Source: Blautia hominis (GTDB lineage: Bacteria > Bacillota > Clostridia > Lachnospirales > Lachnospiraceae). Taken from it: DNA of 64,000 bases. The notes under the pieces are model-generated. The model searched no databases. It saw only the letters and a list, made by a program, of their open reading frames with translations, and was not told the DNA's origin. Of this stretch, positions 1-8,813 are shown piece after piece; positions within the stretch are counted from its first letter, which is position 1, and every line of letters begins with the position of its first letter. The translations under genes and the position numbers were made by a program. The stretch is from assembly GCA_002270465.1 (NCBI GenBank), contig NQOF01000005.1, positions 1-64,000 on the forward strand, written 5' to 3'.

Positions 1-60
1 CTTCTCTGACAGGATTACCATTAACATCTTATTTTCTCGGAAATGAAGATATAAATAAAA

Positions 61-106
61 TGCTAAGTCATAGGTTCTAACCTATGGCTTAGCACTATTT
101 TTTTAC
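61..106 (+). terminator. Hairpin terminator at left edge
   Basis: A 16-bp stem (TGCTAAGTCATAGGTT pairing with AACCTATGGCTTAGCA, one G-T wobble) has almost no loop and is followed by seven T. It would end a + strand gene lying mostly left of the window. An A-rich stretch precedes it, so it may also work in reverse. Bases 107-332 hold the upstream region of murC, with a TATAAT at 259-264 and no clear -35. Confidence 0.75.
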
Positions 107-332
107 CTCAACTTCAAAAGACAGGTATTATACCACACTAAATCGCAATTGTGAACATTTTTAACAATTTTTTTTCAACTTTACTTTAGTTTTTGTGACA
201 TTTTACCTGCCCATAACCATTTCTATAACTAGGGGTTTCATTTTGTACTTTTTTTAGGTATAATAAACACAAACAGTGCCCCATTGACACTGCCCCATAT
301 AATAATAAAGAAGAGAAAGGAAGCACAACCTT

Positions 333-1712
333 ATGTATCAGATAGATTTTAATAAGCCGCTGCACATTCATTTCATCGGTATCGGCGGCATCAGCATGAG
401 CGGTCTGGCTGAAATCCTTTTAAAAGAAAATTTCCCCATATCAGGTTCAGACTCCAGAAAGTCCGAACTGACCGCCCATCTGGAGAGCCTTGGTGCCGTT
501 GTCCGCATTGGCCAGCGCGCTTCCAATATTACAGATGACATTGAACTGGTGGTCTACACCGCAGCCATCCACGAAGATAATCCGGAATTTGCATGTGCCC
601 GCCAAAAGGGGCTCCCCATGCTCACAAGAGCAGAGCTTCTGGGACAGATCATGAAAAACTATGAAGTACCGGTAGCTGTAGCAGGTACACACGGTAAGAC
701 CACCACCACCTCCATGATCTCACATATTCTGCTGGAAGCTGATGCTGACCCTACCATCTCTGTAGGCGGTATTCTGCCTGCCATCCACGGCAATATCCGT
801 GTGGGCCGGTCAGAGACTTTTGTCACAGAGGCCTGTGAGTACACCAACAGTTTTCTGAGCTTTTTCCCCAAGATCAGCATTATCCTGAATATTGATGCGG
901 ACCATCTGGATTTCTTCAAAGACCTGGATGATATCCGCCATTCCTTCAAACTGTTTGCAGAGAAACTGCCCGCAGACGGGACCTTGATCATCAGCAGCGA
1001 TATCCCCGCCTATGAGGAGATCACCGAAGGTCTTTCCTGCGCAGTGATCACCTGCGGGCTGGAACATGAGGCTGATTATATGGCTAAGAATATTACCTTT
1101 GACGAATTCGCCCACGCATCCTTTGACTGCGTAAAGGGCAATGAGGTACTTGGCCGCTTCTCCCTGTCTGTTCCGGGAACCCACAATGTTGCCAATGCCT
1201 TGTCCGCCATTGCCCTGGGGGAAAAACTGGGCCTTTCCATGGAGCACATCCAAAAAGGTCTTCTGCACTTCGGCGGTACAGACCGTAGGTTCCAGTACAA
1301 GGGTAAGGTAGCCGGCGTGACTATCATAGACGACTATGCCCATCATCCCACAGAGATCGCCGCAACCCTGCAGACTGCCAAAAATTATCCACACAAAACC
1401 ACCTGGTGTGTCTTCCAGCCACATACTTATACCAGGACAAAAGCCCTGCTGAATGAATTCGCAGAGGCACTGACCCTGGCCGACAAGGTAGTGCTGGCTG
1501 ACATCTACGCAGCCCGCGAGACCGACAACCTGGGGATATCCTCCCGAAATCTGCGTGATCTGGTTGCCTCTCTTGGTACAGATGCGTATTATTTTTCCAC
1601 ATTTGATGAGATAGAAGAATTTTTATTAAAAAATTGTATCCACGATGATTTGTTGATAACTATGGGGGCCGGAGATGTGTATAAAATCGGCGAAAACCTG
1701 CTAGGAATGTAA
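333..1712 (+). CDS. murC: UDP-N-acetylmuramate--L-alanine ligase
   Basis: MurC adds L-alanine to UDP-MurNAc with ATP, the first peptide step of peptidoglycan precursor synthesis in the cytoplasm. The 459-aa protein has the N-terminal nucleotide fold GIGGISMSG (about residues 17-25), the ATP loop GTHGKTTTT (about 114-122) and the central-domain signature DDYAHHPTE (about 335). Length is normal for the family. The start has AAAGGAAG a few bases upstream. It is followed by a strong hairpin terminator that itself carries DnaA boxes, so it is probably transcribed separately from the replication genes to its right. Confidence 0.97.
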   Translation: MYQIDFNKPLHIHFIGIGGISMSGLAEILLKENFPISGSDSRKSELTAHLESLGAVVRIGQRASNITDDIELVVYTAAIHEDNPEFACARQKGLPMLTRAELLGQIMKNYEVPVAVAGTHGKTTTTSMISHILLEADADPTISVGGILPAIHGNIRVGRSETFVTEACEYTNSFLSFFPKISIILNIDADHLDFFKDLDDIRHSFKLFAEKLPADGTLIISSDIPAYEEITEGLSCAVITCGLEHEADYMAKNITFDEFAHASFDCVKGNEVLGRFSLSVPGTHNVANALSAIALGEKLGLSMEHIQKGLLHFGGTDRRFQYKGKVAGVTIIDDYAHHPTEIAATLQTAKNYPHKTTWCVFQPHTYTRTKALLNEFAEALTLADKVVLADIYAARETDNLGISSRNLRDLVASLGTDAYYFSTFDEIEEFLLKNCIHDDLLITMGAGDVYKIGENLLGM

Positions 1713-1714
1713 AG

Positions 1715-1898
1715 TTATCCACATTATCCACATGCTTATACACATTTACTCCCCTATAAGCATGTGGATTTTTTTGGGTATAAGCCAGTTAACATAATAA
1801 TGTAACATAATTTGCTGTAAACCTTTAAAATCCCCATGTTTTCGACATTTTTCGGTTGCTAATAAAAATACTCCACTTTTTTATCCACATTATCCACA
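1715..1898 (+). promoter_or_regulatory. DnaA-box cluster upstream of dnaD-like gene
   Basis: Four perfect DnaA boxes TTATCCACA occur as two head-to-tail pairs: 1715-1723 with 1724-1732, and 1881-1889 with 1890-1898. A variant TTATACACA lies at 1736-1744. All point the same way. The AT-rich stretch between the pairs has no gene. The cluster lies between murC and the dnaD/dnaC-like genes. By analogy it could be a DnaA-controlled promoter or a DnaA titration site. The rest of the 429-base gap (1899-2141) shows no other clear feature. Confidence 0.75.
1726..1776 (+). terminator. murC terminator built on DnaA boxes
   Basis: A perfect 15-bp inverted repeat (ATCCACATGCTTATA at 1726-1740, TATAAGCATGTGGAT at 1755-1769) is followed by a T run to 1775. 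It is a classical intrinsic terminator starting 14 bp after the murC stop. Its left arm includes most of one DnaA box and part of a variant box, so DnaA binding and termination share sequence. Confidence 0.8.
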
Positions 1899-2141
1899 TT
1901 CCCCACAAAATTTTCAACATGCCCGCACAAAGGCCTCTGCTAAAAAATGCTTATTCTCTTTTCAAAAGTTATATGTTATACTTACAAAAGACGGGGAAAC
2001 ACTTGCTTGGGCGGACCTTTTTGACATGTCTGTGCCTGGCGTACACGAAAAGATGTTTTCCTGTTTGTTGTGTCGGAATCTTTTCGGCTCACAATATTTT
2101 TGAATTTCAAACACGCTCTGGAATAGAAAAGGATGTTAGAC

Positions 2142-3227
2142 ATGGGACAGTTCATCATACACAATGATTTTCCCGGAGACTTTACGTTTGTCTCCAACTA
2201 TTTTCTGGATACTTATATGCCGCAGGCCAACGGAGAGTTTGTCAAAATATATCTCTGGCTTCTGCGCAGCGCTTCCGTATCCGGCGCCGCTCTGGAGCTG
2301 TCATCGATTGCCGATATCTTTAACTGTACGGAAAATGATGTGCTCCGCGCATTGAAATACTGGAAAAACACAGGCGTCCTTGATGTAACCTTTGACGGAC
2401 GCGGTAATTTAAAAGAACTCCGGCTGCGTTCCCTCACAGGCGGAGCAAAAGTTGTGCCGCCAAAGACATCTCAGGCACCATCCGCCAAAACACTGGCTGA
2501 AACGGTACCTGAGGCTGCCGCCTCCAGGGAAAAAAGCCAGACTTCCGAACCCAAGACCCTGTCACCCGACAAAGTAAAAGAACTGTCCGGCAGGGATGAC
2601 GTGATCGAACTTCTGTTTATTGCGGAACAATATCTGGGAAAAACCCTGACTCCCACGGAGATCAACAAGCTCCTCTTTTTTTACGAAGAGCTTCATTTCT
2701 CAAAGGATCTGATGGAATATTTAATCGAATACTGCGTATCCAAAGGTAGCCGCAGTATCCGTTATATTGAAAAAGTGGCGCTTGCCTGGGCGGAGGAGAA
2801 TATCACCACCGTAAAGCAGGCAAAACAGGAGACCAATACATATAACAAAAATTTCTTTGCTATCCTCAAGGCCTTCGGCATCAAAAACCGGAACCCTGTG
2901 GATGAAGAGATCCGTTATATGAATCTCTGGCTGAACGAGTACGCCTTCACACTGGATATCATATCCGCTGCCTGCAGCCGTACTGTCATTGCCACCGGCC
3001 AGCCCAATTTCGCCTATGCGGACTCTATTCTGCATAATTGGCAGAAAAAGGGTGTCAAACACCTGTCTGACATAGACAAGCTGGATGAAGACCGCAGGCA
3101 GCAGAAAGCAGCCAAGGCGGAAAACAGCGCTGCCCGTCCAAAACCGGCACCTTCCAAGAACAAATTCAACAACTTCCACCAACGCACCTACAATGTGGAT
3201 GAACTGGAAAAACAATTACTGAAATAA
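2142..3227 (+). CDS. DnaD-domain replication initiation/primosome protein
   Basis: This is a probable DnaD/DnaB-family primosome protein that helps load the replicative helicase. Two DnaD-type C-terminal modules are visible: about residues 145-220, with the family pattern YIEKVALAWAEENITT, and about 235-300, ending in YADSILHNWQKKGV. The N-terminal 90 residues look like the winged-helix DnaD N domain. A Pro/Ala/Lys-rich tail follows. The start was moved to the second ATG (2142) because AAAAGGA overlaps the first ATG (2133) and is correctly spaced for the second; this gives 361 aa. It lies 156 bp ahead of a helicase-loader gene. Confidence 0.88.
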   Translation: MGQFIIHNDFPGDFTFVSNYFLDTYMPQANGEFVKIYLWLLRSASVSGAALELSSIADIFNCTENDVLRALKYWKNTGVLDVTFDGRGNLKELRLRSLTGGAKVVPPKTSQAPSAKTLAETVPEAAASREKSQTSEPKTLSPDKVKELSGRDDVIELLFIAEQYLGKTLTPTEINKLLFFYEELHFSKDLMEYLIEYCVSKGSRSIRYIEKVALAWAEENITTVKQAKQETNTYNKNFFAILKAFGIKNRNPVDEEIRYMNLWLNEYAFTLDIISAACSRTVIATGQPNFAYADSILHNWQKKGVKHLSDIDKLDEDRRQQKAAKAENSAARPKPAPSKNKFNNFHQRTYNVDELEKQLLK

Positions 3228-3268
3228 TGGAAACCACCCTTTGCAGATTTTCCTTCGGCCCAATTTTT

Positions 3269-3368
3269 GTAACAGTTCAGCTTGTGTGAACTGTTACAAA
3301 TTTTTGCCTGAATGCCGAATGTTCTCTTACGGTCGCGCAGCAATTGCGCAGACCTGCTGCTTAGTTAC
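3269..3368. mobile_element. GTAAC-type intergenic repeat, copy 1
   Basis: The element starts with a hairpin (GTAACAGTTCA, short loop, TGAACTGTTAC) and ends with an arm containing ACGGTC...GCGCAGACCTG and a terminal GTTAC. The right arm closely matches the element at 48097-48228. It sits between the dnaD-like and dnaC-like genes and stops 3 bp before the downstream ribosome-binding site. No target-site duplication is visible, so it is probably an old copy. The hairpin may also act as a partial terminator. Confidence 0.6.
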
Positions 3369-3383
3369 CATAAGGAGGTCACT

Positions 3384-4373
3384 GTGTCGCTGAACAATTT
3401 CCAATACGACGCGCTGATGCGCGCATACAACGAGAAACAACTGAATCATAAGCATGAGCAGGATGAACACATCCGACAGGCTTATGAGATGATTCCGCGT
3501 CTCCAGGAAATCGACGGAGAGATTGCGTCCCTGAGCCTGAAAAAGGCAAGGGCCCTGCTGCTCCCCTCACCTAAGGATGACTTTGACCTCTCTGCCGCCA
3601 TTGGGGAGCTTTCCGAAGAACGGACTGCGCTTCTGCAGATCCACGGCTTTACGCCTGACTATCTGGAACTGAAGTATGACTGCCCGTTCTGTAAGGATAC
3701 CGGCTATGTAGATAACCAAAAATGTTCCTGTTTTAAGAAGGCCGCGGTAGATTTGCTGTATACACAGTCCAATATCAGGGAAATACTTGAAACAGAGAAC
3801 TTTGAAAACTTTTCCTTTGAGTATTATCCACAGGATATCACAAACCCTGCCACCGGCCTCAGCGCACTGGAGACGGCCCAGGACGCAGTGGACAAGGCCT
3901 GGGATTTTATTGACCATTTCGGTGAGCATCCATGCGGCCTGTTTTTCTACGGCGACACAGGTGTGGGAAAGACCTACCTCTCCCATTGTATTGCCAAGGA
4001 ACTCATTGACAGGGCGTATTTCGTGCTGTATTTTTCATCCTTTGATCTCTTTGACCTGCTGGCAAAGAACACCTTCCAGAAGGATGCAGCCGCCTCTGAT
4101 GTAGCCGGGTTTATCTATGACTGTGACCTGCTCATCATTGACGATCTGGGAACTGAGCTTACCAACAATTTTGTGGCAAGCCAGCTTTTCTGCTGTATCA
4201 ATGAACGTATTATGAACCATAAATCTACTATTATTTCCACCAACCTTGCCATGGAAGACTTTCTGGAGACGTATTCCGAGCGTATCTTCTCCAGGATCTC
4301 CAGCAATTATACCATGCTGAAGCTGATCGGAAATGATATAAGGATCCAAAAAAAACTTTTAGGAGGAAAGTAA
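3384..4373 (+). CDS. DnaC/DnaI-like helicase loader ATPase
   Basis: An AAA+ ATPase of the DnaC/DnaI/IstB type, expected to load DnaB helicase. It has an N-terminal helical part, a Cys cluster (CPFCKDTG...CSCF, about residues 96-112) that fits the zinc-binding region of DnaI-type loaders, Walker A GDTGVGKT (about 190-197) and Walker B LLIIDDLG (about 251-258). GTG at 3384 is chosen as start because TAAGGAGG lies 5-6 bp upstream; a longer frame from 3312 runs through the repeat element. This gives 329 aa. IstB-like transposition helpers share the fold, but the dnaD-like neighbour and the Cys cluster favour replication. Confidence 0.88.
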   Translation: MSLNNFQYDALMRAYNEKQLNHKHEQDEHIRQAYEMIPRLQEIDGEIASLSLKKARALLLPSPKDDFDLSAAIGELSEERTALLQIHGFTPDYLELKYDCPFCKDTGYVDNQKCSCFKKAAVDLLYTQSNIREILETENFENFSFEYYPQDITNPATGLSALETAQDAVDKAWDFIDHFGEHPCGLFFYGDTGVGKTYLSHCIAKELIDRAYFVLYFSSFDLFDLLAKNTFQKDAAASDVAGFIYDCDLLIIDDLGTELTNNFVASQLFCCINERIMNHKSTIISTNLAMEDFLETYSERIFSRISSNYTMLKLIGNDIRIQKKLLGGK

Positions 4374-4376
4374 AAC

Positions 4377-5567
4377 ATGTCACCAAAAGATGCAACTCCA
4401 TTAGATTCCCTTCCCGTAGGCCGCCTTGGGATCATTCCACTGAAAAGCTGTGAAAAGCTGGGTTCCAGGGTTGATGACTACATTGTAAAATGGCGCAGGG
4501 ACCGTGAACATCAGGAGAAAAACAACCTGGAGTTTGAAGGCTATGAGCGGGACTCCTATCTGGTCAAAGCACAGACCCCCCGCTTCGGTACTGGAGAGGC
4601 AAAGGGCATTCTGGGTGAGTCCGTACGCGGCGATGATATCTATGTCATGGTGGATGTGTGTAACCACAGCCTCACCTATTCCCTCTGCGGACACCCGAAC
4701 CACATGTCACCAGATGACCATTTCCAGGATCTCAAACGCATCATTGCTGCCATCGGCGGGAAGGCCAGACGTATCAATGTCATTATGCCGTTCCTCTATG
4801 AGAGCCGTCAGCACAAGCGCTCCGGCAGAGAATCCCTGGACTGCGCCATTGCCCTGCAGGAGTTAGTGAACATGGGTGTGGACAATATCATCACCTTTGA
4901 TGCCCACGACCCCCGTGTGCAGAATTCCATCCCTCTCCAAGGCTTTGAGACGGTACAGCCGTCTTACCAGTTCATCAAAGGACTTTTCAAGGCTGAACCT
5001 GACCTTGAGATAACCAGTGACAACACTATGGTGATCAGCCCCGATGCAGGCGGTACGGGACGGGCCATTTACCTGGCTAACGTACTGGGCGTGGATATGG
5101 GTATGTTCTACAAACGCCGTGATTACTCCACCATCATTGACGGCCGCAATCCCATCGTTGCACATGAATTTCTGGGCACGGATGTGGCAGGCAAGAATAT
5201 GATCATTATTGATGACATGATCTCCTCCGGCGACAGCATGCTGGAAGTTGCCGCACTTTTAAAGAGCAAGGGGGCCGGTAAGATCTTCATGTGCTCCACC
5301 TTTGGTCTCTTCACCAACGGAATGGAAAAATTCGACAAAGCCTTTGAGAGAGGCGAATTCGACAGACTGCTCACCACCAACTTAGTATACCAGCCTGACG
5401 AGCTTCTCTGCAAAGAATATTATGTAAACTGCGATATGAGCAAATATATCGCGCTTCTCATTGATACGCTCAACCACGATGCCTCTATCAGCAAACTGCT
5501 GAATCCAGTGGAGAGGATCAATAAACTGATGGTAAAACATAAAAAACAGCTTGAAAATAAAGAGTAA
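4377..5567 (+). CDS. prs: Ribose-phosphate pyrophosphokinase (PRPP synthetase), long form
   Basis: Makes PRPP from ribose-5-phosphate and ATP for nucleotide, His and Trp synthesis. Visible motifs are the substrate region DAHDPRVQNSIPL (about residues 177-189) and the PRPP-binding signature IIIDDMISSGDSM (about 276-288). At 396 aa it is roughly 80 residues longer than classical bacterial Prs (about 310-320), with extra sequence at the N-terminus and before the PRPP loop. AGGAGG sits in the tail of the upstream loader gene and the two genes are 3 bp apart, so they are probably co-transcribed. Confidence 0.93.
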   Translation: MSPKDATPLDSLPVGRLGIIPLKSCEKLGSRVDDYIVKWRRDREHQEKNNLEFEGYERDSYLVKAQTPRFGTGEAKGILGESVRGDDIYVMVDVCNHSLTYSLCGHPNHMSPDDHFQDLKRIIAAIGGKARRINVIMPFLYESRQHKRSGRESLDCAIALQELVNMGVDNIITFDAHDPRVQNSIPLQGFETVQPSYQFIKGLFKAEPDLEITSDNTMVISPDAGGTGRAIYLANVLGVDMGMFYKRRDYSTIIDGRNPIVAHEFLGTDVAGKNMIIIDDMISSGDSMLEVAALLKSKGAGKIFMCSTFGLFTNGMEKFDKAFERGEFDRLLTTNLVYQPDELLCKEYYVNCDMSKYIALLIDTLNHDASISKLLNPVERINKLMVKHKKQLENKE

Positions 5568-5570
5568 GTG

Positions 5571-5622
5571 AAAACAGGGATGAGAACCCCAAGACGCGGT
5601 CCTCATCCCTGTTTTAATTTTT
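5571..5622. terminator. Bidirectional terminator between prs and the ABC operon
   Basis: A long stem (AAAACAGGGATGAG... with ...CTCATCCCTGTTTT) has A-rich and T-rich flanks in both directions. It lies between the convergent prs (+) and sugar permease (-) genes and can terminate both. Confidence 0.85.
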
Positions 5623-6456
5623 TCATCCTTTGACTGCTCCAACGATCAAACTTTTCTGCACCTCTTTTGATAGTAAAATATATAGAAAAATTGTTGGAAA
5701 TGTGGCTAACACAAGGGCTGCCCCTATAGGCCCCCACTTGGTATTGTACTGTCCTGCCAGTGTCTGGATGCCTGCTGTCAATGTCTTAAACTCCGTGGAG
5801 TTCACAAAAGTAGTGGCAAACATTAATTCATTCCATGTATTCATAAAGGTAAATATGCTGGCTGTAGCAACCGCAGGCTTCATAAGAGGAAAAATGATCT
5901 TCACAACCATCTGGTAAATATTACACCCGTCAATACAGGCTGATTCCTCCAATTCCCCGGGTATTCCGGATATAAATCCCGAAAAGATCAAGATGGTCAT
6001 CGGAACGGCAAATGCCGTATAAGGCAGGATCAGGGAAACATAACCCCCCAGAAGATGAAGGTTCTTTAGCATGAGCATGACCGGAAGCAGCGCAGCGTGC
6101 ATGGGGATCATAAGTCCCAGCATAAGCACCGCATATACGGTTTTGCTCATTTTCCATCTCATCCTGTTCAGCGCATAGGAGGCAAATAAAGAAACCGCAC
6201 TGGTTATCAGTATACTGGCGCCGACAACGATCACGCTGTTAAGGAAAAAGCGTCCAATATTGGCCCCCACAATCGCCACCTGATAATTTTCCCATATGAA
6301 GGCCTTGGGCAGGCCTATGACATTTGCCCCAAAGATCTCCTCATTGCTTTTCAGGGAAAAGGCAAACAGCCAGTAAAGAGGAAAAAGCTGTATAAATGCC
6401 CATACGATCAGCAGGACCTGTATCAGCGGTTTGCTTTGTCTTGTCTTTTTCACCAT
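5623..6456 (-). CDS. CUT1 sugar ABC transporter permease (MalG type)
   Basis: Inner permease of a carbohydrate importer, 277 aa with about six membrane segments. The permease EAA loop is seen as ELEESACIDGCNIYQMVVKI near residue 190, with the coupling helix that contacts the ATPase. It starts 1 bp after the MalF-type gene, whose last codons carry the AGGAGG site. No ATPase subunit is encoded here, so it presumably uses a shared MsmX-type ATPase, as is common for CUT1 systems in Firmicutes. Confidence 0.92.
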   Translation of the reverse strand: MVKKTRQSKPLIQVLLIVWAFIQLFPLYWLFAFSLKSNEEIFGANVIGLPKAFIWENYQVAIVGANIGRFFLNSVIVVGASILITSAVSLFASYALNRMRWKMSKTVYAVLMLGLMIPMHAALLPVMLMLKNLHLLGGYVSLILPYTAFAVPMTILIFSGFISGIPGELEESACIDGCNIYQMVVKIIFPLMKPAVATASIFTFMNTWNELMFATTFVNSTEFKTLTAGIQTLAGQYNTKWGPIGAALVLATFPTIFLYILLSKEVQKSLIVGAVKG

Positions 6457-7338
6457 TTATTCCTCCTCTGTCCTGAAAAACTTTTGTACCCCTATATACA
6501 GAAGGAAACATATCAGTACGATAATGACCGCCATTGCACTTCCGTAGCCGTACTGGTTGCGTTTGAATATGGTCCACACCATCAATGTTGTGGGCACTTC
6601 ACTTGCATGGGCAGGCCCCCCTTCCGTGAGAACGTAGACCAGATCAAAGGTTTTAAAGGAGCCAACCAAAGAGAAGATAACACAGGTCTTGATCATGGGC
6701 TTAACCAGCGGTATGGTCACACATAGGGCAGTCTTGATCCTGGAAGCGCCGTCAATCTTAGCGGCATCGAAGATGTCCGCGGAAACAGACTTTATGGAGG
6801 AATAGAACAGCAGCATATAATACCCGATATACTGCCATATGATAGGTACAATGACTGCCCCCAGGACGGTTTTCTTATCTCCCAGCCAGGCCCTAGTAAG
6901 CCCATCCAGACCAATGCCCCTTAAAAAGGTATTCAGCAGTCCATAGTCCGGGTGGTATATCTTCCCCCAAAGCTGTCCGATGGCCACACCGGAAATGATA
7001 ACGGGAATAAAGAAAATAGTTATGTACGCCCGCTCCCCTTTTATCCCCCCTGACAGCAGCAGAGCGAACGCCATACCGGCAGGAAGCTGGATCAGCAGTG
7101 ACAAAACTGCGATCACCAGACTGTTGCGCAGTGCCAGCAAAAATTTATCGCTCTGGTCTGTAAACAGCCTCACATAATTGGAAAGTCCCACAAACTCCTG
7201 CTTTCCCATACCATCCCACTCCAAAAGGCTGTAATACCCTGAAAGGAACACAGGTGCTGCCACGATCAGCAGAAACAGTATCACCACAGGCAGCATAAAC
7301 AAGAAAATAGCCTGTTTATTCTTCAGCAACCGGTTCAT
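6457..7338 (-). CDS. CUT1 sugar ABC transporter permease (MalF type)
   Basis: Partner permease, 293 aa, with an N-terminal membrane helix and five more membrane segments. The EAA motif appears as DIFDAAKIDGASRIKTALCV (about residues 188-207). GGAGGGG precedes the ATG. It follows the binding-protein gene by 17 bp and is abutted by the second permease, giving the usual binding protein-MalF-MalG order. Substrate cannot be read from the sequence; the nearby GHL6/GH151-like glycosidase hints at a fucosylated or related glycan. Confidence 0.92.
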   Translation of the reverse strand: MNRLLKNKQAIFLFMLPVVILFLLIVAAPVFLSGYYSLLEWDGMGKQEFVGLSNYVRLFTDQSDKFLLALRNSLVIAVLSLLIQLPAGMAFALLLSGGIKGERAYITIFFIPVIISGVAIGQLWGKIYHPDYGLLNTFLRGIGLDGLTRAWLGDKKTVLGAVIVPIIWQYIGYYMLLFYSSIKSVSADIFDAAKIDGASRIKTALCVTIPLVKPMIKTCVIFSLVGSFKTFDLVYVLTEGGPAHASEVPTTLMVWTIFKRNQYGYGSAMAVIIVLICFLLYIGVQKFFRTEEE

Positions 7339-7355
7339 AACACCCCTCCATTCGA

Positions 7356-8699
7356 TTAATTCAGGGTATCCATCTTCTCACAGAATTCCCCGGCGGTGAT
7401 ATCTCCCATGGACAGATCGATCAGCGCATAGAGATAATCCTGGGCCGCACTGCCTTCAAAGAAAGTATCCCACCACGCAATATACCCGGCTGCATTCTGC
7501 GCATCATCGGCAATGGACTTAAACAGGGGGTCTATTTTACTTTCATCCACCTGGTCTTTTACATCCCATACCGGCATATCAAGGCTTGCCTGGTAGGATT
7601 TCAAAGACATTTTATAGGAAATCTTCTGCAGCACTTCAAATGCTTTTTCAGGGTGTTTCGTCTCTTTGTTGATGACAAAACCGTCAGATGCGCCTCCCAC
7701 ATACTCGTTCACAGTACCTTTCCCGTCCTCCATAACAGGAAACGGTATGGTGATCACATCATCCTTTACGGTTGAGGATTCCCCGTTGATAAAGCCGCAG
7801 GACCAGGAACCGTTATAAAACATGGCTGCTTTGCCCAGTGTAAAATCCGCAAGTGCCTCGTCATTGCTGATGGCCACTGCGTTTTCCGTAAATGCCCCTG
7901 CCTTTGCCATCTCCTCAAATTTGTTAGCAGCATTTTCAAAATCAGGATCTGTGAAGGTGCTCTCACCGGAAAGGATCTTGGTTACATTCTCAATTCCGCA
8001 TGCACGCACACCCATCATATCAAATACCTTGCCGATAGCCCATCTGTCTTTTGCCCCCAGAGCGATCGGCGTAACACCGTTTTCCCTCAGTGTTTTACAG
8101 CCTTCTAACAATTCCGCATACGTTGTTGGGATTTCCACGTTATTCTCTTCCATTATCTTTTTGTTTATAAACAGATGACAGGTAGACATTTTTGTGGGTA
8201 GACCATAAAGCTTATCCTCAAAAGTAAAATAGTCAAGAACACCCGGAAGGAGCTGTCCTTTGATATCATCTGTCATATACTCATCAATCTGAAGTACCTT
8301 ATCTGCTTCCACAAAGGGTTTGGTAAAACCACCGCCCCAGGTGCCGTAAATATCCGGCGCTTCGTTGGCTGCCACGGCTGCCTTTATCTTTGTCTTATAT
8401 GCCTCATTTTCCGCATAGTCAAGCTGGATCTCCAGGGAGGGATCCTCCTCCATGATCTCCTTAACGGACTCCTGAAAGGCTACTGCTGACTTGTCATCCG
8501 GATTTGTTCCGTAAAGTGACCAGATCGTAAGCTGGATCTTCTCATCACCTTCCGGCTTATCCTGAGTCTCCTTCTGGCTGCCGGCAGACTTAGTGCTTTC
8601 CTCTTCTTTCGCACTGCTGCCCCCACCGCATCCTGCGGCTGTAAGCGCTAACGCTGCGGCTGTGGTGAAGCATAATACCTTTTTCCATCTTCTCTTCAT
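7356..8699 (-). CDS. Extracellular sugar-binding lipoprotein of ABC transporter
   Basis: Solute-binding protein of the SBP_bac_1/MalE type, 447 aa. The signal peptide ends in the lipobox LTAAGC (Cys24), followed by a Gly/Ser/Glu-rich linker, so it should be anchored outside the membrane. Typical features include PDIYGTWGGGF and late GGASDGFVINKETKHPEKA, where the last helix set closes the ligand cleft. RBS GGTAAGGAAG precedes the ATG. First gene of the ABC operon, 114 bp downstream of the response regulator gene. Confidence 0.93.
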   Translation of the reverse strand: MKRRWKKVLCFTTAAALALTAAGCGGGSSAKEEESTKSAGSQKETQDKPEGDEKIQLTIWSLYGTNPDDKSAVAFQESVKEIMEEDPSLEIQLDYAENEAYKTKIKAAVAANEAPDIYGTWGGGFTKPFVEADKVLQIDEYMTDDIKGQLLPGVLDYFTFEDKLYGLPTKMSTCHLFINKKIMEENNVEIPTTYAELLEGCKTLRENGVTPIALGAKDRWAIGKVFDMMGVRACGIENVTKILSGESTFTDPDFENAANKFEEMAKAGAFTENAVAISNDEALADFTLGKAAMFYNGSWSCGFINGESSTVKDDVITIPFPVMEDGKGTVNEYVGGASDGFVINKETKHPEKAFEVLQKISYKMSLKSYQASLDMPVWDVKDQVDESKIDPLFKSIADDAQNAAGYIAWWDTFFEGSAAQDYLYALIDLSMGDITAGEFCEKMDTLN

Positions 8700-8813
8700 C
8701 TTCCTTACCTCTCTCGTCTCATTTTTTAACCGGCCGGTCTTTATGTTATTATCCTATCATCTGCCCTCCAAAATGTAGAGAGAGAAAATTTACCGGAATA
8801 AGGAAAATAGTTA

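Noticed and set aside
1713-2141. DnaA-box cluster as the chromosomal origin
   Set aside because: dnaA, dnaN and rpmH are absent and genes to the right soon converge rather than diverge, so a regulatory or titration role is more likely. Not fully excluded.
1856-2167. 103-aa frame in the murC-dnaD gap
   Set aside because: It reads through the DnaA boxes, has no RBS and overlaps the start of the dnaD-like gene.
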